64,000 bases of DNA from Prevotella melaninogenica. GTDB taxonomy: Bacteria; Bacteroidota; Bacteroidia; Bacteroidales; Bacteroidaceae. Made by a program: the position numbers and the translations under genes. The DNA lies in NCBI RefSeq assembly GCF_018127965.1, contig NZ_CP072349.1, positions 1,430,001-1,494,000 on the forward strand. Direction: 5' to 3'. Under the pieces are notes generated by a model that worked only from the letters and a program-made list of their open reading frames with translations, was not told where the DNA came from and searched no databases. Positions 43,341-52,741 of this stretch are shown here, in pieces; positions within the stretch are counted from its first letter, which is position 1; every line of letters begins with the position of its first letter.

Positions 43341-44087
43341 ATGAAAAGAATTTTAGTAGCCCTCACCCTATTGGCTTCCGTGCTGACAAGCCATGCACAG
43401 GAACGAAGAGTACAGAACCGTCCCTATACGGATCTGCGTGAATTCCATTTCGGAGTGCTCGTTGGTACACATCTGCAAGACCTTGAACTTAATAATGTTG
43501 GACCACAGATGGTCGACCTTGATGATGGCAATGGAGTAGTTCAGAAGATTGTTTCTGCCGATCAAGACCGTTGGGATGCTGGATTCACTGTGGGTGTATT
43601 GGGTGAGTTACGCCTCAACTCTACCTTTCAGTTGCGCATGGCGCCAGCTATGTACTTTGGCACCCGACATCTGACTTTCCGTAATATCACAGCCCTTAAC
43701 GCACAAGGAGAGCCTACAGAGCAGGTACAAGAACTCAAAACAGCATACGTTTCTTGCGCTTTCGACCTCATTGCAGCTGCTCCACGCTTTAACAACCATC
43801 GCCCTTACGTGATGTTAGGACTGAATCCTATGCTCAACCTCTCAGGTAAGGACAATGATTATATCAAGCTCAAACGTAGCGATGTCTTTGTAGAAGTAGG
43901 ACTTGGATGTGATTTCTACCTCCCTTATTTCAAGCTACGTCCAGAATTGAAGTTCATGTACAACCTTACAAACAGTCTTGACAAGAGTCATGCAAAGAAC
44001 CTCCAAGACAAGAATATGCTCATGTACACCAACTCTGTCAATGAAACACGTGCAAAGATGATAGCGCTCACTTTCTACTTCGAGTAA
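43341..44087 (+). CDS. porT: PorT-family outer-membrane beta-barrel protein
   Basis: 248 residues. Signal peptide (about 1-19, SHAQ). The rest is alternating beta strands of an eight-stranded barrel: LREFHFGVLVGTHLQDLEL, RWDAGFTVGVLGELRLNSTF, QLRMAPAMYFGTRHLTF, YVSCAFDLIAAAPRFNNHRP, YVMLGLNPMLNLSGKD, DVFVEVGLGCDFYLPYFKL, ending with Phe/Glu as outer-membrane proteins do. PorT of Porphyromonas gingivalis is needed for type IX secretion. Length and the PYVMLGLNP / DYIKLKR segments fit; other PorT-like porins are the alternative. Single gene with a strong terminator. Confidence 0.8.
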   Translation: MKRILVALTLLASVLTSHAQERRVQNRPYTDLREFHFGVLVGTHLQDLELNNVGPQMVDLDDGNGVVQKIVSADQDRWDAGFTVGVLGELRLNSTFQLRMAPAMYFGTRHLTFRNITALNAQGEPTEQVQELKTAYVSCAFDLIAAAPRFNNHRPYVMLGLNPMLNLSGKDNDYIKLKRSDVFVEVGLGCDFYLPYFKLRPELKFMYNLTNSLDKSHAKNLQDKNMLMYTNSVNETRAKMIALTFYFE

Positions 44088-44161
44088 ATCTTTTATTTGC
44101 CAAGCAATTAGATATGGCATAAAAGATTGATAACGAAGAAAGACTTATCGAAAGCAAACAG

Positions 44162-44209
44162 AATCTATGCAATTTTGGAGTTCAACTTCAAAATTGCATA
44201 GATTTTTTT
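44162..44209 (+). terminator. Terminator of porT
   Basis: Perfect 16-bp stem AATCTATGCAATTTTG (44162-44177) with 44189-44204, followed by T-run. The loop is GAGTTCAACTT. Confidence 0.9.
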
Positions 44210-44248
44210 ATTAAAAACACGCTTTTCACTTGTACGTACGTTCTTTTT

Positions 44249-44283
44249 TATGTATTTTTGGAGTGCTACTTCAAAATTACATA
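44249..44283 (+). repeat. Second hairpin resembling the porT terminator
   Basis: TATGTATTTTTGGAG ... CTTCAAAATTACATA copies the layout of 44166-44201 (TATGCAATTTTGGAG ... CTTCAAAATTGCATA) with several changes, as if duplicated. No U-run after it. Confidence 0.5.
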
Positions 44284-44466
44284 GGTTAGATTTATAAAAC
44301 CTCAATTCCGCAGCATTATTCTTTGCGATTTACTTTTATATATTGAAGTGACATTTTGGTATTTATCCATTGATTTGGGACTTTTCTGGGGTTCTTGGTT
44401 CTTGCATAGGCATAAAATCCCCACCCAAACCCAATGGGGAATATGATAACCACAAAGAAATACTGT

Positions 44467-45640
44467 TTATTCAAGGAATACTTCAGAGTAGTAGGTTTTA
44501 TTTGTATATAGGTTCAGAACGTTCTGCCTTCCCGTTCTCACTCATTTTGCTGGTACGCTGACAAAATGCAGGATAGAGGCTTTCAATCTGCTTGTCTTCT
44601 TCAGCGGCTTGACCTTTTCGCTGATATGACGGACGAGATAGAGATAGAAGTTCTTCAGCATGGCAGTAACCATCATGAAAACCATGTTCTCAGCCATAAA
44701 GGAAAATGGCAGATGTGACCTCCAAAGTCATTGTTCTGTATGTCGAAGTTCTTTTCACTTGCCCCACGCTCATTATAAAATGTAATGATGTCTTTCTCGG
44801 TAGACACCCAGTCATTGGTGAGGATACAGCGGTATGTGTATATTACTACGAACATATCCGTCCGTTGCTTGCCATCCTTGTCTTTCAAAGGACTACGCTG
44901 TACGACAAGTCTGTATGACTTTCCTTCTATCAAGCTGTCCATGCTGATGGATGTGACATCGCATTTCTCATAGCCAATCTCAATGTTTTTCCATTCCTTC
45001 AACTGTTGGAAATTCTCGTAGCGACTGCCGCAGTTGGCAGCACGAATGTAGAACGTGTTGCAGCGCTGCTCTACGGTTTGTATGATTTCCCTTGAGAACG
45101 ACCCGCAGTCAGCACGGAAACGCTCTATTACCACACCAAGTTCTGAGGTTACACGGTCCATTATGCGACGGAGCGTGTCTTCTTGATGGTATCTCACATT
45201 GGTGTTTCCGTCACGGTTTTCACCTCCGACTATGATTCCCCCAATGGAGGCCCAACCAGGAAAATAGCCAAAATTCTGCTTGTAAGAATACTTTGCATCG
45301 AACTTGTGGGCTGGAACAAACTGGTGGTCAAAGTCCAGGTCAACATGACTGCCCACCTTTATAAGCCCCATTCTCCGTATCATCCGTAAAAGTAAGGTAT
45401 TCAGCTTCTCTGCCGTGTTGAAACTATACGACTTGCCGGAGGTCTCGCTCTTATAGACAGTATTTTCCTCGGCAAGCTCCTTTAGTCCGCGCCCCACAGT
45501 GTCGGCACCAGGTAATAGCGTATTAGGTCTCTGCCTGAAATGCCCTATAAGCGCATTGATGTCCTCAAGGCAATCTCCACCACAAAGGTAGCTGAAGAAG
45601 AGAGCCGAAAATACTTCCATGGCTGAATGCCTTGCCGCTA
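44467..45640 (-). pseudogene. IS1380 transposase, C-terminal part with frameshift and stop
   Basis: Reads from the internal segment AARHSAMEVFSALFFSYLCG through the DDE-region sequences VPAHKFDAKYSYKQNFGYFP, RFRADCGSFSREIIQTVEQR and FYNERGASEKNFDIQNNDFG. There one base is missing (about 44720) and the frame changes; it continues as LPFSFMAENMVFMMVTAMLK one frame over. A TGA then replaces Trp in VPAKW at about 44545, and the frame finally ends VLNLYTNKTYYSEVFLE. N-terminal residues are absent here but present in the 58-kb fragment. Not functional. Confidence 0.88.
45306..45640. repeat. 335-bp direct repeat flanking the island, left copy
   Basis: Near-identical to 58062-58398 in the same orientation; differences noticed are C/T and A/G substitutions and a 2-nt AG insertion in the right copy. 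Both copies are the same internal IS1380 segment. Recombination between them would release a circle of about 12.8 kb and rebuild one IS copy. Confidence 0.9.
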
Positions 45641-45720
45641 TCACTCCAAATACTGTTAAGCTCCAGTGTTTTCCTTCTCTTTTGTTATGAGTGTGTCAAA
45701 ATAGATATATTCTCTTTTTG

Positions 45721-46404
45721 GTACGCTCGGCATGAGCATTGTCTAATGGGTGTAAGTCCCGAGTAAGCCCTAATAGCGGGAATTACATAGCCAACGGCAA
45801 GGGTGTTCATCGTGAGGTGAAATCTGAAGGAAGCCAGTGGCAAACATCTGACCTAACGTACAGAAACTTCATATGAGGCATATGACCGTGGATGAGATTG
45901 CTAAACAAATCAACGTCTCATAGCTATTCGGAACGGTTGGTGGAGTTTTCTTGAGCGAAGCGAAAAAATGAAGTAGATATAAGATGGAAAGACAATGCCC
46001 TTATCCGAGGAGATCTCACGGACATGACGATTCGTTTCCTTAACGTAACTCATAGAGCAAAACTTGTCGTGAGAAGTCAGCAGATGCCATAGTACCTAAG
46101 GCACGTGTGCCTATGGGGAAGGGCTGAATCGGGCAGTGCAATAGTAAATGATTGCTACCCTGCGATTTTGTTTGTAACCAGATGTCCGAATGGGACTCTC
46201 TATTCGTACGATAGGACGGAATCCGAAAATAGAATAGAAGTGGTCGTACTCAAAGGGATAGCTTAAAACAACTTGCCACACATCGTGAGATGAGAAAACC
46301 CGAAACCGCTGTATGCGGAACCGCATATACGGTGGTGTGGGAGGTCGGTAAACGTGAAAACAGGAGATAAACACGCTATGATTAAGCGTTTACCTCCTAC
46401 TTGA
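45721..46404 (+). mobile_element. ORF-less group II intron
   Basis: Begins GTACGCTCGGCATGAGC (near the GUGYG 5' rule). Domain I landmarks follow: TGGGTGTAAGTCCCG, GGGAATTACATAGCCAACGG, GAAATCTGAAGGAAGCC, and the typical CGTGAGAAGTCAGCAGATGC. Domain V is seen at 46304-46337 (ACCGCTGTATGCGG, loop, CCGCATATACGGTGGT). Domain VI pairs GGTCGGTAAACG with CGTTTACCTCC (46343-46398) and ends near TTGAT. Domain IV is only about 200 nt and holds no reverse transcriptase; a short frame ending VVVLKGIA may be a remnant. It therefore needs a maturase in trans. Boundaries are good to a few nucleotides. Confidence 0.85.
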
Positions 46405-46530
46405 TTGCATTGTGCAACACAGATCCGCAAAGTCTTCAGAAGCTACTGGTACTCGAGTAGAGACAGTTCGCGAAATGGGACTTAGTGTCAGTTCCAATTT
46501 GGAAAGTTGATTATCGTTATAACCCAATAG

Positions 46531-49500
46531 TTACGACTGTATGTTCCTCCGCGAGTATTCGGCTGGTGACATTCCAAAAGTTTGGTTGAAGCACTTGGCA
46601 AAATAGCTCTGCGTAGAGAAGCCAACCATATACATTACTTCAGACACAGCGAAACGACCTTGCTTTAGAAACACTGCTGCCCGCTGCATTCTCATCTGGC
46701 GAATATAATTTACCGGTGTAAGTCCTGTGACCGCTTTAATCCGTCGATAGATAAGTTTCGTACCATATCCCGTCAGTTGGGTCAACAGTTGCACATTGAG
46801 GTTTGCATCAGCCAAATGTTCTTCAATCATTGCTGTCACAGCTTTCACTACGACATCCTCATCATTGACATCAAGAGTTATAAAGCCTTTTTCTGATTTT
46901 TTTGGATTGTCTCCACCAGTATTCTCAGTGTTGACTTTAAGTTTCGCTGAGTCATCAGAATGAGAATTATCAGAACATGACTCGTGTCGGTCCACTTTAT
47001 ATCCTAATTTTATAATAAAAGTAGCAAATCCATCTTCGGACTCATCTAACGACACAACAGCTCCCATTATGCGAGCACGCTGACTCATAAGTGTAAGATG
47101 ACTCTCCCCATAAGACATAAACGCAAAGTGTCGTTTATCAATCGACAAGACCAACTTCTCTATATCAAGTCGAAGCACAGCATTTCCATCTTTCTCTTCA
47201 GTAGAGAGCACCGCATTACCTTTAACAAGCGTATCGTCATCAACGAACTTCGTAATAGCATCCAGTAAACCAAGTATTGCTACCACGTCTACCTCAGTCA
47301 TTAACCCAAGTTTACCAGCTGAAAAAGACATTCTGGTTCCGCGTCCCGTATCGTGGTAATCGGACACTACTAACTGGCATAGATCCGTCAAGTCAAGCCT
47401 ATGCATGACCGTTTTGTTCGTATTGTTGGCTGCTGGTAACGGCAAGTCCAAAGCCTCAGAAGCCATCTGGCATATCGCTGTTCCATTACGGCGTATAATG
47501 TTGATGTCGTCTTCTTGTTTACCATGAAACTGAGATTGAAGATTAAAAACAGAAGCAAGGACCGATGCTGCTGACATTTTCAGTTTCTCCGACAACGTAG
47601 CGAAGAACTCTGCGCGTCTCGCACTTTGTTCCATTGCATCATTACGAGCCTTTCGCTCACGCTGCAACTCGCGCCGTATCCATACAAAACGCACAGCCCA
47701 TGATATCAAAGACAGGAACAAAAGTACATAGATCGTTTTAGCCCACCACGTGAGATACCATGGAGGAAGGATTGTCACCTTTAGACTGTATATTTTTTTA
47801 GATGGTCTCCCTTGACCATCCACCACACTTACACGAAGTCGGTAACTACCATGGGGAAGACCATTGAACGCTACCTGCAGCGTTCCTGCAGGCATGAGCG
47901 TCCATTGCTCCCCTACGCCTTCCATCAGGTAGGCGTATCGTGCTGCTAACCGACCACATTGCGGATTATCGGAGAAGAGGAGCTTGAAGTTGTTCTCATT
48001 ACTGTGAAGAATTATCTTACCATCATTTTCAAGATATTGCCCTGCTTCATTCATACACATCTGCTGCCCATTAACCTCTATTCCGGTGAGTTGCAGGTAA
48101 CTGTGGTCGGCAGTAGCTAAATTCTCTGTACTGACAGTCATCAGCACGTCTTCACCACCAAGTATCACCCCTTTATGCCTCTTACCGGCATGGTCGGTCC
48201 AAGACAACGGTGAGGCCATTGAAAAAGCATTCATGGTGTTAAGAGAGAAAGCTTTGCTGGATCCGTCAGGGCGCAGAATACAGACATCTTTGTTGGTCGC
48301 AATCCATAGTGCACCATCTTCAGTGCCGAGCGTTACCGGGAACAGACCACGGTCTACCATGGAAAAAGTATGGCGTGATTTTATATCACCGTTGGCAAAG
48401 CGCACCACCTTTCCAACCATGGTTACCCACACCGAGCCTCCTGCATCAGCTATCACTTTATCGACAGAGCTCTCTTTCATAGCGTGGGTGACGTGCAGTG
48501 TGGCAACATCAATACGGTCGACTCCTCCACTGTAAGCCGCAGCCCAAACTCGTCCTTGCCTGTCAATGGCAAGACTTCCAATATTAACGCCTATCAGTGA
48601 AGGGCCAAGATGTGCATCAGCCCTCACAAGACCTTGACTGACAAGGAGCCGACGCCGATCAATGATGAATATTCCTCCGGCATAGGCAGATACCCAACAC
48701 CGTTTATTCCTATCCTCAACGATATCGTATGCCCAAGCAGCATTATATTGTCCAGTGCCATCGGTAAGCAACACATTACGAGTCGTGCCATTTCGTGGGT
48801 CAATGATAAAAAGTCCATGATCGGTACACGCTATGATGGTACCATCAGACATACGATGTAACTTTCGTATGCGATTGTGTGATATATTCCAACGTGAATC
48901 ACCCTGTCGATACCATTTTGAGACTTTCCATCCCTGTGCACTGCGGTGCATATTTATCAATCCGTTGTCACCTCCTACCCACAATGACATACCATCAGCA
49001 TCGGACAACAATGTTCCAAACGTATTGCCATCACCCCTGCCGGTGATAGCAGAAAGACTCCAGCAACGAAATGGCTCATGGGAACGATGTACAGACACCC
49101 CACGGTCTGTACCGACAAGAAGATTATTCCACTTATCTTTGGTCAGCGACCATACAACATTACTTGCCAGTGAATTGTCAACACGTATGTCTTGGCATAC
49201 GTGCACAGCATGCTGCATGTTGTCAACCATGTATAATCCATCATCGGTTCCTATATACAGTATGTCATTTACTTGACATAGGGCTTTGATGGAGTTAGAA
49301 TGTAACGTAGATAACTCTTCCAGTGAATGTCCATCATAATGAAACAAAGCGCCCTCTGTTCCAATCCAATAACCACCATCTTTTGCATGAGCCATAGCAT
49401 TGATCAAAGGACGGTTTGGCTGGATACCCACATTGATGGCTCTCACGCGTTTGTTGTGGATGATATATAATCCATGGAGTGTGCCTACAAGAAGCCCATA

Positions 49501-50016
49501 AGGAGTGTCAAGCAACGAATAGACTTGAGGTAAGTTGCGTACAAGGGGGTGCGTGCTGCCAGTCTGTATGTCGTAAACGTCCACGCCATCGGCACCTCCA
49601 ACCATTATCTTTGTTCCTTTCTGCAACAGAGCACGTACACTGCGAACACCACCCATAGAAGGAAGCACACGTAGATTTCGCCGTTCCGCTATACGCAGAC
49701 CGCCATCAGTACCCATCAGTACCTTGTCACCAGCTAACATCACTGTATGGATGATGGTTTGAAGATCTGTACCTCTAAACAGAGTGTAATCACGATAGCC
49801 ATCATAAACGACAAGTCCTTTATCAGTGCCCATCCATATTTGTCCGTCGGCATCTGTTGTCATACACAATACTACCGAAGACGCATTTGGCTTGAAGTTT
49901 ACAAAAGAAAGAAAGGTTATGGACTCTTCAACTTTAGCTTGAATGACACCATTTCCTATGAGTATAGATAATAGAAAAAGTAGAATAGATACAAGTTTTA
50001 GTTTTGATGCTATCAT
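46531..50016 (-). CDS. Membrane-spanning AraC-type PUL regulator (HTCS-like, degenerate kinase, no receiver)
   Basis: 1,161 residues; standard hybrid two-component regulators have about 1,300-1,400. Signal peptide/anchor (about 1-27). About 13-14 propeller blades with WMGTDKGL / LYIGTDDGL motifs form two sensor beta-propellers (about 30-640), then a Y_Y_Y-type domain and a membrane helix (about 757-780). The dimerisation helix reads RRAEFFATLSEKLKMS where histidine kinases have SHE: the His is absent. The ATPase part lacks N and G boxes. No receiver domain precedes the C-terminal AraC helix-turn-helix (about 1050-1158: LLTQLTGYGTKLIYRRIKAV, GFSTQSYFAKCFNQTFGMSP). Ligand sensing probably acts directly on DNA binding. 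Adjacent to the PUL it should control. Confidence 0.9.
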   Translation of the reverse strand: MIASKLKLVSILLFLLSILIGNGVIQAKVEESITFLSFVNFKPNASSVVLCMTTDADGQIWMGTDKGLVVYDGYRDYTLFRGTDLQTIIHTVMLAGDKVLMGTDGGLRIAERRNLRVLPSMGGVRSVRALLQKGTKIMVGGADGVDVYDIQTGSTHPLVRNLPQVYSLLDTPYGLLVGTLHGLYIIHNKRVRAINVGIQPNRPLINAMAHAKDGGYWIGTEGALFHYDGHSLEELSTLHSNSIKALCQVNDILYIGTDDGLYMVDNMQHAVHVCQDIRVDNSLASNVVWSLTKDKWNNLLVGTDRGVSVHRSHEPFRCWSLSAITGRGDGNTFGTLLSDADGMSLWVGGDNGLINMHRSAQGWKVSKWYRQGDSRWNISHNRIRKLHRMSDGTIIACTDHGLFIIDPRNGTTRNVLLTDGTGQYNAAWAYDIVEDRNKRCWVSAYAGGIFIIDRRRLLVSQGLVRADAHLGPSLIGVNIGSLAIDRQGRVWAAAYSGGVDRIDVATLHVTHAMKESSVDKVIADAGGSVWVTMVGKVVRFANGDIKSRHTFSMVDRGLFPVTLGTEDGALWIATNKDVCILRPDGSSKAFSLNTMNAFSMASPLSWTDHAGKRHKGVILGGEDVLMTVSTENLATADHSYLQLTGIEVNGQQMCMNEAGQYLENDGKIILHSNENNFKLLFSDNPQCGRLAARYAYLMEGVGEQWTLMPAGTLQVAFNGLPHGSYRLRVSVVDGQGRPSKKIYSLKVTILPPWYLTWWAKTIYVLLFLSLISWAVRFVWIRRELQRERKARNDAMEQSARRAEFFATLSEKLKMSAASVLASVFNLQSQFHGKQEDDINIIRRNGTAICQMASEALDLPLPAANNTNKTVMHRLDLTDLCQLVVSDYHDTGRGTRMSFSAGKLGLMTEVDVVAILGLLDAITKFVDDDTLVKGNAVLSTEEKDGNAVLRLDIEKLVLSIDKRHFAFMSYGESHLTLMSQRARIMGAVVSLDESEDGFATFIIKLGYKVDRHESCSDNSHSDDSAKLKVNTENTGGDNPKKSEKGFITLDVNDEDVVVKAVTAMIEEHLADANLNVQLLTQLTGYGTKLIYRRIKAVTGLTPVNYIRQMRMQRAAVFLKQGRFAVSEVMYMVGFSTQSYFAKCFNQTFGMSPAEYSRRNIQS

Positions 50017-50133
50017 TGGATAATACTTACTTTGTCACTGCAAAAATAGCAATTTTATCTGTACAAGAAGCATTATCCACTAAAATATTAATACGGACAG
50101 GCTACTTTCCTGTAGTCTGTCCGCATAGAATCA

Positions 50134-51105
50134 TTATTGAGCTTGATAAACTCTTACATAATCAACTTCGTAATGCAATGGAAAATGGGCAACATCTGGT
50201 TCGCCACCATTGCTTCCTATTGCAAGATTGAGCAAGATATATTGCCCGAAGCCGTCACGTGTATTAGAGAAAGGATTGTCGTAATTGCCATCGACACCGT
50301 TGTTGCGGGTCTTGGAGAGGTCCACCTCGTTGAGCAGTTCTCCGTCGAGATAGAGACGGATGAAGTGCTCATCCCAGTCCATTCTCCAAACATGGAACTT
50401 AGAAGTCCAGTCGGCATCCTTTGCTGTGAAATGGGTGAATGGCGTGACGCTCTCGTCCCATACTGCCGAGTATCTCTTGTCTGATCCCCAGCAGGCATTA
50501 GCCAGTATGGATGGTGCACCGTTTTTGATATAGAACTCCATGAGGTCTACTTCTCCATTCTGCGGCCACTCTCCCTGATTGCCCAACGTCCAGATGGCAG
50601 GCCAAGTACCACGTGTGACGGGAATGCGTGCACGCACTTCCATACGTCCATACCTGAAGTGGAAACTCTTCTCAGTTGTCAGGCACGAAGAGGTGTACTG
50701 TGCCTCTGGACGAGAGCAACGCCAATCAGTGGATTGAGAATTATAGTTAGGATTATGAACTTTCTCCTTCCGACCTTCTATCACTAACAATCCGTTGCTT
50801 ACCGATGCGTTGTCGGGTTGATACCATTGTAATTCCTCGTTCCTCACGAAGCCCTGTTCGTAAGTCCATTCGTCAGAGGGTCTCCCATCAATATTAAACT
50901 CATCGTTCCAGATCAGCTGGTAACCTTGATACTGCGTAGGGATGGCATTTTTGGAAAGAGCTTTCTTTGAAGCGTCATCGTCAGCCGTGTTGCCTGATGT
51001 CTCCATGGGCACCTGCTTTCCTGTTGGCTCTTCTTCAGCCGATGACTTATGGCATTGGCAGAAGAAAGCCAAAGCCAAGAGGGAAAGAAAATAAGATACT
51101 TTCAT
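50134..51105 (-). CDS. Glycoside hydrolase family 16 lipoprotein
   Basis: 323 residues from ATG 51105 (MKVSYFLSLLALAFFCQC); the upstream GTG frame overlaps susD. Lipoprotein-type leader (Cys about 17 or 19), acidic linker, then a GH16 beta-sandwich (about 60-323): YQLIWNDEFNIDGRPSDEWT, RYGRMEVRARIPVTRGTWPA, the catalytic GEVDLMEF (two Glu either side of Asp, ExDxxE, about 183-190), DEHFIRLYLDGELLNEVDL, HYEVDYVRVYQ. Closest in style to laminarinase/beta-glucanase subfamilies, but beta-galactan cleavage also occurs in GH16. Co-transcribed after SusD (17-nt gap). Substrate unresolved. Confidence 0.9.
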   Translation of the reverse strand: MKVSYFLSLLALAFFCQCHKSSAEEEPTGKQVPMETSGNTADDDASKKALSKNAIPTQYQGYQLIWNDEFNIDGRPSDEWTYEQGFVRNEELQWYQPDNASVSNGLLVIEGRKEKVHNPNYNSQSTDWRCSRPEAQYTSSCLTTEKSFHFRYGRMEVRARIPVTRGTWPAIWTLGNQGEWPQNGEVDLMEFYIKNGAPSILANACWGSDKRYSAVWDESVTPFTHFTAKDADWTSKFHVWRMDWDEHFIRLYLDGELLNEVDLSKTRNNGVDGNYDNPFSNTRDGFGQYILLNLAIGSNGGEPDVAHFPLHYEVDYVRVYQAQ

Positions 51106-51122
51106 ATTTACCAGTATTGTTA

Positions 51123-52727
51123 CTATTTCCACAAATCGTTTTGTTCAAGATCGTGATTGGAGTCAACATCGGGTTGTGGAATAGGCCATACATACTCCTT
51201 CTCACCACGATAGTTGCGGTACTCGTATGGGAATTTATAAGTCTTTGCCTCATTGTTCACGCGGTCAACAGCATCCTTGAGCGTGTGCCAGCGATAGAGA
51301 TCGAATAGTCGTAGCCCTTCAAAGGCTGTCTCCACACGACGTTCATGACGAACGATTGCCCGAAGCTGGTCTTGCGACAAGCCAGTACCCTCTACATTCT
51401 CCACGCTGGGCATCTTGGCACGTGCACGCACTTGATTGATTAAACGCACAGCCTCGTCAAAGTTAGTCCCTTTCTCTATATCAGCTTCTGCCAGCGAGAG
51501 CAGCACTTCAGCATAGCGAACGATATAGAAGTCCTGACCAGCATCCCACGAATCGGCACTGGAGAGTGAGGGGTTAAAATACTTCATCACATAGATTGTG
51601 GAGTAAGAATTAGCAGAACCACCATAGAGTACTGACTTACCATTCCATGACATGCCTGGTACGAAGAGCGTAGCTTTCAGTCGGGGGTCACGGTTCTCAT
51701 AACGTTGAGTATTGACATTGTCCCAGTAGTTGGGTGAACCATCAGGATAGAAGTCGATGACGCGCTTGTCTTGACAGGGTTTGCCATTGGTCATATAGAA
51801 CGCATCAGCAAGATCAATCGTACCATTCATAGCCTCCAACGGACTACCCCAGTGTCCACCCAGACCACATCCTTCATTCTTACCAGGCCCCTGATAGCTT
51901 ACGGACATAATGATTTCGGGACAGTTCTCATTGTCTTTGGTGAAGAGCTGGGAGTAGTCGTTGAAGAGACTGTACTTATTAAGTGCAATCACTTGATGAT
52001 AAGCATCAATAGCATCGTCCCACATTCCATTGTAGAGTGCAGTACGTCCGAGTATGCTTAGTGCTGCTCCACGCGTTATGCGGTTGGTCTCAGGTGCATC
52101 CACAGGCAGGACAGTTGCCGCAGCTTTCAAGTCTGCCATAATCGCCTTTACGATAGTAGCTCGGTCGGTCTTTGGTGTGTTCGCCTCGTTCATGGTTTGT
52201 GGAGCAGTGATAAACGGCACATCGTGATAAGTCATAGTGAGGTTAAGATACATCAGTGCCCTTATCACCTTAGCCTCAGCGATATATTGCTCTCGTGTAG
52301 CATCGCTGATACCAGTGCGTCCAACATTAGCTATCAACGAATTGCAACGTTTGATAGCTTCATAGTTGGCTATCCACCACTGCTCTACCAGACGTGAAGA
52401 GCTTGAATGTATGCCGTTGGCAATGTCCCAACCATTCATCCATCCTGACCAGTTGAAGTGCCCACCGTTATCAGTCATACAATCCATGTTGAGCGGACCG
52501 CAACCGTCCCATTTGCTTTGGTTGGTGGCATCATTGTAGAGGAAAGGGTTCTGAAGGGCGTCATAGACAGCGGTCAATCCCTCATGAGCATCGTCAGCAG
52601 TCTGCCAGAAGTTGCCCGATGAGGAAGCAGAGGGTGAGGATTTCTGCAGGAAGTCGTCAGAGCATCCTGAAGTGAGCATAGCTCCAGAGAGGAGCGTTGC
52701 GATGATGAAAATCTTATAACGTTTCAT
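51123..52727 (-). CDS. SusD/RagB-family nutrient-binding lipoprotein
   Basis: 534 residues. Lipobox LTSGC (about 18-22) followed by SDDFLQKSSPSASSSGNFWQ, the usual SusD opening. Helical TPR-like core: AYVDALQ-type first helices, EAKVIRALMYLNLTMTYHDV (about 150-169), ALSILGRTALYNGMWDDAID, and the C-terminal FYIVRYAEVLLSLAEADIEK / AVRLINQVRARAKMP / RHERRVETAFEGLRLFDLYR set. Lies on the cell surface as the lid of the SusC channel. 14 nt after susC and 17 nt before GH16. Ligand cannot be read from the sequence. Confidence 0.95.
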   Translation of the reverse strand: MKRYKIFIIATLLSGAMLTSGCSDDFLQKSSPSASSSGNFWQTADDAHEGLTAVYDALQNPFLYNDATNQSKWDGCGPLNMDCMTDNGGHFNWSGWMNGWDIANGIHSSSSRLVEQWWIANYEAIKRCNSLIANVGRTGISDATREQYIAEAKVIRALMYLNLTMTYHDVPFITAPQTMNEANTPKTDRATIVKAIMADLKAAATVLPVDAPETNRITRGAALSILGRTALYNGMWDDAIDAYHQVIALNKYSLFNDYSQLFTKDNENCPEIIMSVSYQGPGKNEGCGLGGHWGSPLEAMNGTIDLADAFYMTNGKPCQDKRVIDFYPDGSPNYWDNVNTQRYENRDPRLKATLFVPGMSWNGKSVLYGGSANSYSTIYVMKYFNPSLSSADSWDAGQDFYIVRYAEVLLSLAEADIEKGTNFDEAVRLINQVRARAKMPSVENVEGTGLSQDQLRAIVRHERRVETAFEGLRLFDLYRWHTLKDAVDRVNNEAKTYKFPYEYRNYRGEKEYVWPIPQPDVDSNHDLEQNDLWK

Positions 52728-52741
52728 TGTTTTCTGATAAT

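Larger units (their letters stand above)
44300..45640 (-). mobile_element. IS1380-family element, 3' part (interrupted copy)
   Basis: Ends at 44300 with the terminal repeat CCTCAATTCCGCAGCAT; its mate (CCTTAATTCCGCAGCAT, read inverted) is at 58642-58658. TAAAA at 44295-44299 recurs at 58659-58663 as target duplication. The element breaks off at 45640, where homology with the 58-kb fragment ends. Summed with the 5' fragment, minus the shared 335 bp, length is about 1.6 kb, normal for the family. The transposase inside is broken. Confidence 0.9.

Noticed and set aside
44370-44561. 63-codon forward frame in the IS1380 fragment
   Set aside because: Antisense to the decayed C-terminus of the transposase and not conserved in character.
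46111-46374. 87-codon reverse frame
   Set aside because: Lies within domains IV-V of the group II intron, whose structure on the other strand explains the sequence.
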